A stretch of 51,057 nt of DNA. It comes from Actinomycetes bacterium. Lineage in GTDB: Bacteria; Actinomycetota; Acidimicrobiia; Acidimicrobiales; JAJZXF01. The notes under the pieces are model-generated. The model was not told the DNA's origin. It saw nothing but the letters and a program-made list of their open reading frames with translations, and searched no databases. Position 1 is the stretch's first letter. Each line of letters starts with the position of its first letter. The DNA lies in contig JAJZXF010000008.1 of assembly GCA_021802485.1 (NCBI GenBank), positions 1 through 51,057 on the forward strand. Direction: 5' to 3'. Shown piece by piece: positions 9,578 through 17,988 of this stretch. The translations under genes and the position numbers were made by a program.

Positions 9578-10981
9578 GTGCGCCAGCGTCTTACCATAAC
9601 GATCCTTGGTGTGGTTGCGGCCACACTCCTCGTGGCAAGCCTCGGCACTCTGGTGCTTGTCCATCGGGCCGCGACCGGTACGTCGCGCCAGGAGCTCCTC
9701 GGTGAGACGATCGCGATCGGCGAGCATGCACCGCCAGCACTTTTCAAGTCAGCACGGATCGGGTTCGTTCATTTTGTAGAGCACGCTGCGGGGATTGAAG
9801 CTGTTGGCCTTGTTGCCCTGGGCCCAGCAGGGAACATTGTTGGTAAGCTTCCTAGCGGCATCAGGGAGGGTGATCTTCCTCTTCAGACGCTTGCAAATGG
9901 GTACCCGGCCTCGGGGTCGAAGGGGAACCTGGTGTTTGCGATCGTGCCGATCGCGTTGTCGCGACGGCAGGCGGTCGGGCTGAAGCTGCCGCTTGCCTAT
10001 CAAGACTTCCTCGTGACAGTGCGCAAGGTGAAAAGCCCCGGTGGCGGTGAGTTCTACTTCCTGGCCGTAGCAGGAGGTGCGCTGGTGATCGCGGCGTTCA
10101 TAGCCGCCTTCTTGAGCAGGCGGATCACCCGGCCGCTCGTTGACGCGGTAGAGACGACGAGAAGGATCGCGGCGGGCGATCTGGAGGCGAAGGTGCCCGT
10201 GGTGAAGACAGATTTGCCGGAGCTTGCCGCGTTGGCAACATCCATCAACACGATGAGCGCGAGTCTCAGCCGGTCCCGAAGTCTTGAACGCCAGTTCCTG
10301 CTATCGGTCTCTCACGACTTGCGCACGCCCTTGACTTCAATCAGGGGATATGCAGAGGCGATTGGCGACGGAGCAGCGCCGGATCCCGCGGCCGCGGCAG
10401 CGATAATCAGTATGGAGGCAAAACGCTTGGACCGTTTGGTCCAAGATCTGCTCGAGCTGGCTCGCTTGGACGCTCGACGGTTCTCCTTGGACATGCAGAG
10501 AACGAACTGCGCGAAGATCGTTGCAGATGCCTCAGAGGGACTTCGGCCAGCGGTAGAGGGTGCGGGGCTCGAGTTCGTCGTCTCGATCGCCGCGGCGCAA
10601 GGTATGCCGGACCCGCGTTCATGGGTAAGTGCGGATCCGGATCGTCTTGGTCAGGTGGTTGCGAACTTGATTGAGAACGCTGTCAAGTTCGCAACAAAAC
10701 GGGTCATCGTCGATGTCACGGCCCTAGCTGATGGCGTCCGGGTAACCGTCGAAGACGACGGACCTGGCATACCCTCCGTCGATCTTCCACACATCTTCGA
10801 GCGGCATTACACATCTCATCGCGCTCCGGTGCGTGCCGTTGGCTCGGGACTGGGCCTTGCGATCGTAGCTGAGCTGGTTCAGGCTATGGGCGCGGTGGTT
10901 CAGGTGCAGTCTCCGCTGACTCCGTTTGGTGGTACTCGGATGGTCCTTCGGCTTAACCGCTGGAAGTCCCTCACCAACTGA
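9578..10981 (+). CDS. HAMP-domain sensor histidine kinase
   Basis: Membrane sensor kinase of 467 residues. The first membrane segment is about residues 5-29, an extracytoplasmic sensor region runs to about 160, and the second segment is about 161-179. HAMP spans about 181-233. The HisKA H-box is FLLSVSHDLRTPL (H246). The catalytic domain has the N box VVANLIENAVKFA, G1 VEDDGPGIP, the F box IFERHY and G2 GSGLGLAIV. GTG at 9578 is the start, with an AGGAAGG-like site upstream. It probably forms an operon with the response regulator. The sensor loop matches nothing I recognise, so the stimulus is unknown. Confidence 0.92.
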   Translation: MRQRLTITILGVVAATLLVASLGTLVLVHRAATGTSRQELLGETIAIGEHAPPALFKSARIGFVHFVEHAAGIEAVGLVALGPAGNIVGKLPSGIREGDLPLQTLANGYPASGSKGNLVFAIVPIALSRRQAVGLKLPLAYQDFLVTVRKVKSPGGGEFYFLAVAGGALVIAAFIAAFLSRRITRPLVDAVETTRRIAAGDLEAKVPVVKTDLPELAALATSINTMSASLSRSRSLERQFLLSVSHDLRTPLTSIRGYAEAIGDGAAPDPAAAAAIISMEAKRLDRLVQDLLELARLDARRFSLDMQRTNCAKIVADASEGLRPAVEGAGLEFVVSIAAAQGMPDPRSWVSADPDRLGQVVANLIENAVKFATKRVIVDVTALADGVRVTVEDDGPGIPSVDLPHIFERHYTSHRAPVRAVGSGLGLAIVAELVQAMGAVVQVQSPLTPFGGTRMVLRLNRWKSLTN

Positions 10982-10982
10982 C

Positions 10983-11132
10983 CCGAAGTTCCCCCCAGTG
11001 ATACGCCCGCAACACGTCTACGTGGGGAAACGCGTATCTCACATGACTACGCCTAGACATGTAATTCCGGCCACTGCGCCTCCGTGACCTGGGCACGTAA
11101 ACCGCTCTTGGTGAGGCCGGGGGGAACTTCGG
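10983..11132. repeat. 150-bp MITE-like unit with 14-bp perfect terminal inverted repeats
   Basis: CCGAAGTTCCCCCC at 10983-10996 is the exact reverse complement of GGGGGGAACTTCGG at 11119-11132. The unit starts one base after the histidine-kinase stop codon and encodes nothing. No obvious target-site duplication flanks it. It could be a miniature transposable element or two IS ends left after a deletion. It is too wide-looped to be a simple terminator. Confidence 0.5.
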
Positions 11133-11350
11133 TCTAGCTTGGATCTACCCTCTATTGCCCAGGCTGCCTTCCAACCGGCGAGGGAGCGGGAGAACACGTC
11201 GATGACACCTCAAATCCACTCTCCTACCAAGGTATGGAGCCTCACGGGGTCCCGGGTGTAGACCGCCACGCTAAATGAGCACGGGGAGACATTCAACGTG
11301 AGCACGGCTGGCACCAACGCCATGGCCACATTGTGCGTCGCCTCTCGTTC

Positions 11351-11400
11351 CTGTCAAGGCCGAAAGTCCAGCATGTGAGGGTCGTCTGCGGCCTTGACAG
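11351..11400. repeat. 12-bp perfect inverted repeat (large hairpin)
   Basis: CTGTCAAGGCCG (11351-11362) pairs with CGGCCTTGACAG (11389-11400) around a 26-base loop. No gene lies close on either side that it would obviously terminate. It resembles an IS end or a recombination-site hairpin; the role is unknown. Confidence 0.45.
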
Positions 11401-11661
11401 TTTCCTCGTCGGCGACGATGTGGGCGTCCATGCGATGGATTCCATCCTCGCGCTCTGTGTCGTTGTCGTGATCAAATGACCTGTCGCCCAACACCGGGCT
11501 GATTCAAGAGGTTCGATCGCGAGATCCAACGCGATATCCAAGAGGAGTGTTTGGCGCAATAGATAGTTGTACGTAGTTCACTCGACCAATTGCCACCCGC
11601 GGAGTTCAAGGAGTTCCGCATACACCACCGACGGATCACGAAGGCCATCAGGTTTGGGCGG

Positions 11662-11976
11662 TCACGAGGTGTGCTGCAGCACCTCGGCAAGCCTCTCCCG
11701 GGTCGGGTATCCGGGAGCACGTCCGGCTGCGTCGGCACAGCTGGGGTACCTCCGGCAGGAGAGTCCGACGGGTTCTGTGGGTCCGGGGAACGGGTCGGTG
11801 CCGTCGATGAGGATGGTCGGTGAGCCATGGAAGCCGAGGCGCATGGCGTCGGCGTCGGAGCGGACGAGGGTAGTTGTCAGGGTGACGTCGTCCCGGCCGT
11901 CGATCACGCTGCGTAGCTCGGCGAGCAGCAGCTCCAGGTTCGGACAGTCCTCGGTGTGCAAGATGGTGACGTTCAT
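11662..11976 (-). CDS. Small thioredoxin-fold protein of a MerR-controlled locus
   Basis: 104-residue protein starting MNVTILHTEDCPN. It begins with a strand and a lone Cys where thioredoxins carry CxxC, followed by RLGFHGSPTILIDGTDPF with the cis-Pro, a thioredoxin-fold signature. Similar small actinobacterial proteins are often annotated as thioredoxin-like or alkylmercury-lyase-like; no lyase activity can be claimed. The ATG at 11976 has TAGGAGG with ideal spacing. It is divergent from the MerR regulator, and its promoter overlaps the palindromic operator at 12004-12023. It is therefore almost certainly the regulated target gene, with a likely role in metal or thiol stress. Confidence 0.75.
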   Translation of the reverse strand: MNVTILHTEDCPNLELLLAELRSVIDGRDDVTLTTTLVRSDADAMRLGFHGSPTILIDGTDPFPGPTEPVGLSCRRYPSCADAAGRAPGYPTRERLAEVLQHTS

Positions 11977-12003
11977 AGCGATACCTCCTATGATGAGGGT
12001 AAG

Positions 12004-12023
12004 CCTTCCAGTGCACTGGAAGG
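12004..12023 (-). promoter_or_regulatory. MerR-family operator within a divergent promoter
   Basis: CCTTCCAGTGCACTGGAAGG is a perfect 20-bp palindrome. On the minus strand TTGACC (12027-12022) and TACCCT (12001-11996) flank it with a 20-bp spacer. This is the over-long spacing that MerR-family activators correct by untwisting DNA, and the sequence closely resembles CueR-type promoters. It drives the thioredoxin-like gene and lies 15 bases before the regulator's own ATG, so autoregulation is likely. Confidence 0.85.
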
Positions 12024-12038
12024 TCAAGGAGGTAACGC

Positions 12039-12440
12039 ATGAAGATTGGAGAACTAGCCGAAGTGAGCGGGGTTTCGGCAAAGACAATCCGCTATTACGA
12101 GGAGATCGGGCTCCTTCCTGCACCGGAGCGAGAGATGAACGGCTACCGTTCGTACGATCGCGACGCACTCCTGCGGCTCCGGTTCGTACAGCACGCTCAA
12201 GCAGCGGGCCTGACGCTCCGGGAGATATCCCAGGTGCTCGCGATCCGCTCCGAGGGGCGGGCACCGTGCGTGCACGTGCGAGAACTGATTCACCGCCATC
12301 TCGAACAGATCGACGCCCGGCTTGCCGAACTGCGCGCCACCCGCCGGGAGCTGCAGGATCTCGCCATTTACGCCAAGACCGTCGATCCGGCGGCCTGTCC
12401 GGAGGACGTCATCTGTTCCATCTTCGTGCGCGAGCCGTGA
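12039..12440 (+). CDS. MerR-family heavy-metal-responsive regulator
   Basis: 133-residue regulator. The N-terminal winged helix is MKIGELAEVSGVSAKTIRYYEEIGLL...GYRSYD, followed by the dimerisation helix HRHLEQIDARLAELRATRREL. Cysteines at 77 (APCVHV), 120 and 126 (CPEDVIC) fall in the regions that bind metal in MerR, ZntR and CueR, so a thiophilic metal effector is likely. Which metal cannot be decided. AAGGAGG lies just upstream of the ATG. The gene is divergent from the thioredoxin-like gene across a textbook operator. Confidence 0.88.
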   Translation: MKIGELAEVSGVSAKTIRYYEEIGLLPAPEREMNGYRSYDRDALLRLRFVQHAQAAGLTLREISQVLAIRSEGRAPCVHVRELIHRHLEQIDARLAELRATRRELQDLAIYAKTVDPAACPEDVICSIFVREP

Positions 12441-12484
12441 ACTGTTTCGTACGATTGCGGGAGCGGACTCAGGACTGCGTCCTC

Positions 12485-13039
12485 CTAGCCGTCACGTGCC
12501 GCAGTGCTGGGGCAGTCCTCGTACCAGTTGCGACACATGGGCCCGTGGGGCGAGATAACGATTGGATGCACACCATCGAAGGCAATGTCCCCATTTCTCG
12601 GGAAGATTCGACTCTCCGACATATTGAGCAGTGCGAGCCCGTTGCCGACGTTCCTCACCGTAAGCCAACCGGTCACCGAATCGCCCTTCTCCCCGACGTT
12701 CAGCGATGGATGTGAACCTGCCATGCAAGTAGAGCCGTGGCGGTATGCCTCAGGAGCGCTGCCAGAGGGGACCTCAAATGATGGCTGCCACACCAGCCAG
12801 GGCTGAACGGTCGCGCGTAGGGCTTCGGCCGAGATGGCGACCTGCCGCTCCGTCTGTTCGGACTAGCGCTCCACTGCCTTTGCCTCGTCAAGGGTCGCCT
12901 GGGCAGCCTTAAACGTCGCTTCTGCCACCCCTTTGGTCTCGTTGGCCATCGACCGGGTCTTCCAGGCGAGGAAGCCCGTGACGATCGCCAGTAGGGCCGT
13001 CGCGACCGCTGCGATGGCTGTCCACGTCGCGGCAGTCAT
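12485..13039 (-). pseudogene. Small membrane-anchored protein interrupted by an in-frame amber codon
   Basis: An ATG at 13039 with GGGAGG upstream opens a frame reading MTAATWTAIAAVATALLAIV (one membrane helix), then a helical stretch ending AKAVER and a TAG. The same frame continues without shift as SEQTERQVAISAEALRATVQP, then WLVWQPSFEV and a compact beta-rich segment GWLTVRNVGNGLALL...GVHPIVISPHGP, ending at 12485. The heptad-like pattern runs through the stop, so TAG probably replaced CAG (Gln) or TGG. The whole would be about 184 residues. Short N-terminal-helix proteins of this kind are common and uncharacterised. It could be a decayed gene or a sequencing error. Confidence 0.65.
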
Positions 13040-13404
13040 GCTCGGGTACCTCCCGCCAGCGCTACAGACCGCTCCAATCTCTCCAGGGGGCCGTGAGGCC
13101 GGGGACTGGCATCGCTTCGACTGCTTCCAGTATCGCAGGAGCAACCTCCAGGCTGCCGGTTCTCACAAACGAGCCTCAAGTGAGAGTCGCCGTCGATCAG
13201 GCCTGACGCAGAAATAACTTCCTAGTTCCGAGCTCAGGTTTGTCATCGCTAGCTCCGAGAGGTCGAAGTGTCGAATACGATTAGCCGGCGCGATGGGCTG
13301 TGAATCAAAGGGATCTCGCACTTCGCCCTGTCAGTCACGTGTTCGCTGACTATAGGTGTGTTCTTATGTTAGAGGTCCTCATATTGGGGAGGATTATTCT
13401 CATA
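13040..13404. other. Intergenic stretch in the accessory island
   Basis: No gene is seen. TCTCATAATGAGA just before the next gene's start is a short palindrome (6+1+6) that could be an operator. The rest shows no recognisable structure. Confidence 0.35.
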
Positions 13405-13975
13405 ATGAGACCTGAACAGTACGACCCAGAGGCCCTGGCAAGCCTGCTCCGACAACGAGAAATCGCCACCATGGAAGACCTCAAGCAGGCCCTCGGCACT
13501 GCCGCGGACGCGACGGTGTTCCGCAAGCCAGCTGGGCTCGACCACAAGGCCGGCTATTTGCACCGGGGCCGGTACTACACCTTGTACGAGGTCGCCCGCT
13601 TCGACGCCCTCGGGCTGTGGTCGTTCTGCCAAGTCTTCTTCAGCAGCTTCGGGACGTTGGTTGCGACCGTAGAGGCCTTGGTCCTTTCGGCGGAGGCCGG
13701 CTATGACGCCGCGGAGTTCGAGATCGTGCTGAACGTCGAGGCCAAGGCGGCCCTGCTCAAACTAGTGCGCTCCGGGCGCCTTTCCCGCGAGCAGGTGTCG
13801 GGGCGCTACGTCGACCTCTCGCCTGAGCCCTCTGTTCGCCGTGCTGAGCTGCGCGCCGGTTCGGCCCATGACGCTGGAGGCCAGCCGTCTTTCCCTCGGC
13901 CCGGGCTTGGTGGTCCTCCCAGACGAGCTGAAGGCGGCGATCGTGTTGTTCTACACCAATAAGCAGGGTAGGAAA
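13405..13975 (+). pseudogene. IS-associated accessory protein, frameshifted
   Basis: The ATG at 13405, with GGGGAGG upstream, opens MRPEQYDPEALASLLRQREI, then a segment resembling a DNA-binding or IS accessory protein (GRYYTLYEVARFDALGLWSF, GTLVATVEALVLSAEAGY, LLKLVRSGRLSREQVSGRYV). The pattern resembles proteins that accompany some actinobacterial insertion sequences. After LSPEPSVRRAELRAG the frame loses similarity, while another frame carries LVVLPDELKAAIVLFYT, the expected continuation. A frameshift therefore lies near 13,850-13,920. The downstream frame ends shortly after, so the gene is truncated as well. Family recognition is by pattern only. Confidence 0.45.
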
Positions 13976-14006
13976 GTGCCTGGTTGAGGGGCGATCGCCA
14001 CTCAAG

Positions 14007-15728
14007 TTGGAGCCTTCAGATGCCGACATATCCGTTATGGCTTCGAGTACGGAGCAGGTGGGGCCTGGCGACGGACCCCTTGACTGTTCTGATTGGCGGG
14101 TTCGAAGATCCCGATCTGCGGTTGAAGCCGGTTTTCATCTCGATGTACCGGCTGATGAGGGTGCTGGGACGGTCGATTCGGTTCAGCGGCTGACCATTGC
14201 CTACAAGGTAAGGACCGTGCGGATCGGCGTACAGGCCACCGCGCTGGTGTTGTTGGTCCTCGGAGCCTGGGTCGGCCTTCCCGGCCATCCGCCGATTAAT
14301 CTGGTTGGCTACGCGGTCTTGATGCTGATGGCCGCTGCAGGTGCGGCCATCGCCTATCTGGTGGTGCCTTGGGAGAGGCTGTTCTTAGCTGGGTGGGGTG
14401 ACCCGGCAATGTATGTCTGGTCAGTGCTCGACATCGTATTGATCACGCTGCTCGCGCCATGTGCCGGAGGGGCGAACTCCCCAGTGCTGCTCCTCTACCC
14501 GTTGACCACCGTTTTCTTTGCCGTCTCCTACCCCGAGGGGGGACAACTGGCACTGTTGGGTCTCACCTTCGGGTCCTACCTGACGCTCTGCGCACTGTCG
14601 AGCGCCCCGATCCCGGCCGCCGATATCGCCCTTCGGATGGGAGCCCTTGCCATTGTCTGGTTCATAGCGAGGTTCCTATCTGCTGAGCGGACTCAGGAGA
14701 TGCGCGCGAATCTGGACTCGATGGCGTTAGCCGAGCACCGTGCCGACCTACTCGCCGCGGTAAACCGCGCCCAGGCGGCGATCTCAGTGCTCGACCCAGA
14801 GCAGGTGATGTCGCGCGTGGTGGACTCGCTCGTAGGAATTGGTTTCGAGATCGCCGTCGTCTATGGGCTGGATACGGGACTGAGCTGCCGCGTGCTGTGC
14901 TCTGTCGGCGCACCCAAGGGTTTCGTTGAGGCCGCTCATTCGAGCTCGGAAGGCATGGTTGGCCTGGTATTGAGAAGCGGCCAGACCGAGATTCTCCGCG
15001 ACTACTCGGCAAACCCCCTAGCGCTCCCCGCGCTGAAGAACCTCGGCCTCCAGGCCGTGATCGCCGCGCCGATCCGCGTCTTCGGCCAAATCGTCGCGGT
15101 GCTTGTCGCTGGCGAGACCCATAGGCAGGAGCTTCCAGGCAGCGATGTCGAAGCGTTCGATATCCTGGCGTCACAGGTGGGTAGAGCGCTGGAGAATGCC
15201 CGCACCTATCAGATGGAGCAGAACTTGGCCGACCAGGCCAGCGCAGACTCTCTCACCGACTGCCTGACCGGGATCGGGAACCGCAGACAGGCCGAGGCGC
15301 TCCTCGCCACCCTGGCCCAAGGGGATGCGCTCGTGATGATCGATCTTGACCGCTTCAAGGACGTAAACGACAGCCTCGGCCATGCCGCGGGCGACGACGT
15401 CCTTTGCCAGGTGGCCGAGTACCTCCGAACCGCGATACGTGACGTTGACCAAGTTGTCCGCTATGGCGGTGAGGAGTTCCTGGTCATTCTTCACGACGTC
15501 GGCGAGGGGGCCCTAGCAGCAGCCCAGCGCCTCCATGAAGGCTGGCAGGCACTCGATCCGACCACATCATTTTCTGCAGGCGTGGCTGTCCACGCCGACA
15601 GCCTGAGCGACGCCGCGCTCACCGTTGAGCACGCTGACATCGCCTTGTACCTGGCCAAGGAGAAGGGACGTGACCGCGTCCGGCGCTACGAGCCGGGGCT
15701 GGGTGCAGAAGCGGGTGCCAAAACGTAA
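14007..15728 (+). CDS. Membrane GAF-GGDEF diguanylate cyclase
   Basis: Makes the second messenger c-di-GMP from two GTP. About five or six hydrophobic segments lie between residues 70 and 230 (numbered from the TTG at 14007). A GAF domain follows at about 250-400, and a C-terminal GGDEF domain has LTDCLTGIGNRR, MIDLDRFKDVNDSLGHAAGD and the active-site GGEEF at 487-491. The allosteric I-site RxxD is present as RDVD exactly five residues before GGEEF, so product inhibition is expected. The start is uncertain; ATG 14037 or a later start nearer the first helix is possible, as the first 63 residues are unlike a typical N-terminus. It lies alone between remnants of mobile elements. Confidence 0.88.
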   Translation: MEPSDADISVMASSTEQVGPGDGPLDCSDWRVRRSRSAVEAGFHLDVPADEGAGTVDSVQRLTIAYKVRTVRIGVQATALVLLVLGAWVGLPGHPPINLVGYAVLMLMAAAGAAIAYLVVPWERLFLAGWGDPAMYVWSVLDIVLITLLAPCAGGANSPVLLLYPLTTVFFAVSYPEGGQLALLGLTFGSYLTLCALSSAPIPAADIALRMGALAIVWFIARFLSAERTQEMRANLDSMALAEHRADLLAAVNRAQAAISVLDPEQVMSRVVDSLVGIGFEIAVVYGLDTGLSCRVLCSVGAPKGFVEAAHSSSEGMVGLVLRSGQTEILRDYSANPLALPALKNLGLQAVIAAPIRVFGQIVAVLVAGETHRQELPGSDVEAFDILASQVGRALENARTYQMEQNLADQASADSLTDCLTGIGNRRQAEALLATLAQGDALVMIDLDRFKDVNDSLGHAAGDDVLCQVAEYLRTAIRDVDQVVRYGGEEFLVILHDVGEGALAAAQRLHEGWQALDPTTSFSAGVAVHADSLSDAALTVEHADIALYLAKEKGRDRVRRYEPGLGAEAGAKT

Positions 15729-15993
15729 GGGCGCGCTGCAAAATACCTTAGAGCCGACCCAAGAACAACTTCCCACTTTCGGTGCAGCCAGTTCACCTGG
15801 GGCTGACGGTGTAGTTACGGTTGGGCTGGGTGTCGTGGCGATGACCCCGCCAGTTACAATGTCAAAAAGCCAGCCGCCCTGCGACTGGCTTGACTGCCTT
15901 CTTCCTTCGAGCTCACGTTCGCTTTCACCGGCCCACGGATGTGTCTCGACTTTCTCACTTCTTGAGGCACTCCACGGCTTTGACCCTGACGAG
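15729..15993. other. Intergenic stretch downstream of the GGDEF gene
   Basis: Open frames on both strands show no domain and poor start signals. A short AGCCAG/CTGGCT hairpin near 15,873-15,895 could end the GGDEF transcript, but no U-run follows. Nothing else is seen. Confidence 0.35.
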
Positions 15994-16227
15994 GAGCGGG
16001 CGCTACGACAATGCCCGTAGATGATCCAACAGATCGACGGCGCACAGATGAGGTCGCTAGATGAGATGCTGCCTTCGTGCCGTTGCCGAGGCTGGCTCAC
16101 TGGCGGGAGATTCCGCGTCGTTTTGGGTCGGACTCCCGGGTCTAGTCGCCCCTTCTGTCGCCGCAAGGCGAGAACCTGGTCATGGAGGGGACGCGCTGGA
16201 AGGAAATGTCAGCTATTACGAACCAGG
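15994..16227 (+). repeat. Interspersed repeat, copy 1 (short form)
   Basis: Shares GGCGCTACGACAATGCC, GGCGGGAGATTCCGCGTCGT and GTCGCCCCTTCTGTCGC with the copies at 17,989-18,415 (reverse orientation) and 36,731-37,150. It lacks the first ~180 bp of the longer copies. All three copies end with GAACCAGG or its complement, here at 16220-16227. ACCTGGT and ACCAGGT near this end can pair into a stem. It sits directly downstream of two small overlapping minus-strand genes. Confidence 0.8.
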
Positions 16228-16267
16228 TCAAGTTGACTCCGACTTCCGCGCCTGAGCCCTCAGCCAG

Positions 16268-16474
16268 CTACGCCTGACCAATGCGGGCGAGTGCGGAGAC
16301 CGCCTCTGCGTAGACGTTGAGTAGCTCGGCACCGGAGGAACGCCACACATGGGGCTCGTTGATCGCGTCGCCCACAGCGGCGAAGAGGTTGACCAGGAAC
16401 CGCATCGGCTGCTCGAAGAGCACGACGACGGTCCGTTCCGACGTGCTGCCTTCCTCGATTGCATCGTCATTCAC
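16268..16474 (-). CDS. Small hypothetical protein (second gene of an overlapping pair)
   Basis: 68 residues from a GTG at 16474 that overlaps the upstream gene's stop codon (GTGA). It reads MNDDAIEEGSTSERTVVVLF, then a helical C-terminal half RFLVNLFAAVGDAINEPHVW...LNVYAEAVSALARIGQA. No domain is recognised. The four-base overlap suggests translational coupling with the gene before it. The arrangement of two tiny coupled genes next to a repeat resembles a toxin-antitoxin layout, but neither product matches a family I know. Confidence 0.45.
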   Translation of the reverse strand: MNDDAIEEGSTSERTVVVLFEQPMRFLVNLFAAVGDAINEPHVWRSSGAELLNVYAEAVSALARIGQA

Positions 16475-16665
16475 CCAGCATAGCCGCTGGCTCCCTCTTC
16501 GATCTGGGCCGTCATGGCGTCCCCTATCTCCGAGGGATCGAGGCGGTCGACCTGGTGGCGACCAGCGAGCTCTTCGAGAGCGGCTACCCCGCTTGCGAGC
16601 CCGACGCCGACGAGGATGTTGGGTACTGCCGGCAGGCCATCCCGGTGAGCCGGCTGGTCCACCAT
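16471..16665 (-). CDS. Small hypothetical protein (first gene of an overlapping pair)
   Basis: 64 residues beginning MVDQPAHRDGLPAVPN, then a small-residue-rich segment ILVGVGLASGVAALEELAG and a C-terminal DPSEIGDAMTAQIEEGASG. GGAGG lies nine bases before the ATG at 16665, which supports the start. The stop overlaps the GTG of the next gene. No function is recognised. It may be a shortened remnant of a larger gene, since upstream sequence in the same frame is also open. Confidence 0.45.
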   Translation of the reverse strand: MVDQPAHRDGLPAVPNILVGVGLASGVAALEELAGRHQVDRLDPSEIGDAMTAQIEEGASGYAG

Positions 16666-16934
16666 CCACCATTGCCTCCCCCTTCTCGGGGTGGTAACAT
16701 GCAAGTGGGTCTTCGGGGGTAAGCCTGTACCGAAGAGCCGGAGTCGAGGGATGAAGATCCGGTCGCGCTGGATTTGGCCTCGGGCCAACAGGTGTCGTGC
16801 CCTCCTTTAGGACGCTCCCGAGGGCCCACGAAGTCGTGGTGGGCATCGAGTTCCCGTCCGCCTCGTGGTCGGTCGTACGAGCCGAGTATTTCCAGGCCGT
16901 GTGCGTCCCCACCACTTGGTGGCATCATTGCGGC

Positions 16935-17729
16935 ATGATTCGTACAGACTATACAGACGACGACCTGATCCGCACCTTTGCTCAGGATGCGGGATCGAGC
17001 GACCCAGCGGCCATCAAGGAGTTCTTGGAGCACTACAAGGCAACGTGCTCGCATCCTGACGACAAGGCACAGGCATGCGAACTCACAATGAAGCGCATGA
17101 TCGAGTGGCTCGACGCCAAGGAGGCCCACGACATCTCCGGGGCAAGCCGGATCTTCACCTACACCCAGCTCGAGCTGGCCGAGTACGCTACGAAGGCCGC
17201 GATCGCGATCGCGGACCGCGTGGTCGACGAGATGATCGTCGCAGGCGCTCTCAAACGTAAGGACATCGGGACCGCGGTCTACCGCGTCGCCGGGGACACC
17301 GTCGTCGACGCTCCGGACTTTGCCCATCATTGCTGGGCAGACATGGCCGAGTTGCTCGCGCACGGACGCGGCAGCGTCCATCCAGCCACGGTGATCCTGG
17401 ACTGTTGGCACGTGGTCTGGATGGTCTCGCTGATCGCGACGGGAGGCGCTGCGCCGCTCGCGTCGCCGTTGCGGCGTGTCAACCTCGCTGCTTCGATCCA
17501 GCCAGGCGAGCGCCCGGGGGACCCCGTACCCGGCACGAAGGTCCGGATCCCGAGAGGGACCAGGATCTTTTCGGACGTCGGCGGCTGGCCTAAGCGCGGC
17601 GTGCCGATCGAGCGAGCGCGGACCGTCACGCTGCGTTTCATGACAGGAGAGCCAGAGGAACCGGCTGTCTCCTGGTTCGGCGAAGGCGGGCGCGCCTACT
17701 GGTCGAAGGTGTGGGAGGTCGTTCACTGA
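16935..17729 (+). CDS. Hypothetical protein with C-terminal IPRGT beta domain
   Basis: 264 residues from the ATG at 16935 (MIRTDYTDDDLIRTFAQD); a longer start at 16797 is open but unsupported. The N-terminal two thirds are helical (IKEFLEHYKATC, ELAEYATKAAIAIADRVVDEM), with one hydrophobic stretch around VILDCWHVVWMVSLIATGG. The C-terminal part KVRIPRGTRIFSDVGGWPKRG...VTLRF...VSWFGEGGRAYWSKVWEV resembles a small beta domain of unknown function seen in actinobacterial accessory proteins. I do not recognise a function. It stands alone in the accessory island. Confidence 0.6.
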   Translation: MIRTDYTDDDLIRTFAQDAGSSDPAAIKEFLEHYKATCSHPDDKAQACELTMKRMIEWLDAKEAHDISGASRIFTYTQLELAEYATKAAIAIADRVVDEMIVAGALKRKDIGTAVYRVAGDTVVDAPDFAHHCWADMAELLAHGRGSVHPATVILDCWHVVWMVSLIATGGAAPLASPLRRVNLAASIQPGERPGDPVPGTKVRIPRGTRIFSDVGGWPKRGVPIERARTVTLRFMTGEPEEPAVSWFGEGGRAYWSKVWEVVH

Positions 17730-17988
17730 CGGAGACCATCCGCCACCATCCGACCCTCGTGAAAGGCTGCCGGCTCACTCGGCTGCCGACAGACCGCGTT
17801 CATGATCGCTACGACAGCTGCCTCTTCAAGGTCGAGCTTGGCGAGCTCGCCAACGAGGTCAGCATCGTGGGGGGTCTGCCACCTCCGTTTCCGGAACCTC
17901 CAAGTGGGCCGAGATCCTCCTTCTGCGTCGTGACGCACTATTCCGATGCCGGTTTGCGGCTACGACTGCAGGGCTACCTGGAAACCGT
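17730..17988. other. Stretch with unconvincing overlapping open frames
   Basis: A plus-strand frame ends LETVLVR at 18001, and a minus-strand frame reads LVGELAKLDLEEAAVVAIMN and ends at 17723. They overlap each other, neither has a good start signal, and neither matches a family. The minus-strand frame has the more natural amino-acid composition and may be the tail of a degraded gene. Confidence 0.3.

Larger units (their letters stand above)
10982..11661. other. 680-bp gene-free stretch with inverted repeats
   Basis: No convincing gene is seen. Short minus-strand open frames have no domain. The stretch carries a 14-bp perfect inverted repeat enclosing 150 bp (10983-11132) and a 12-bp inverted repeat around a 26-base loop (11351-11400). 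Both look like remnants or ends of mobile elements. It marks the left edge of the accessory island. Confidence 0.5.

Noticed and set aside
11293-11828. Several overlapping minus-strand frames upstream of the thioredoxin-like gene
   Set aside because: Mutually overlapping, without start signals or domains. The real gene ends at 11662 and the rest is non-coding with inverted repeats.
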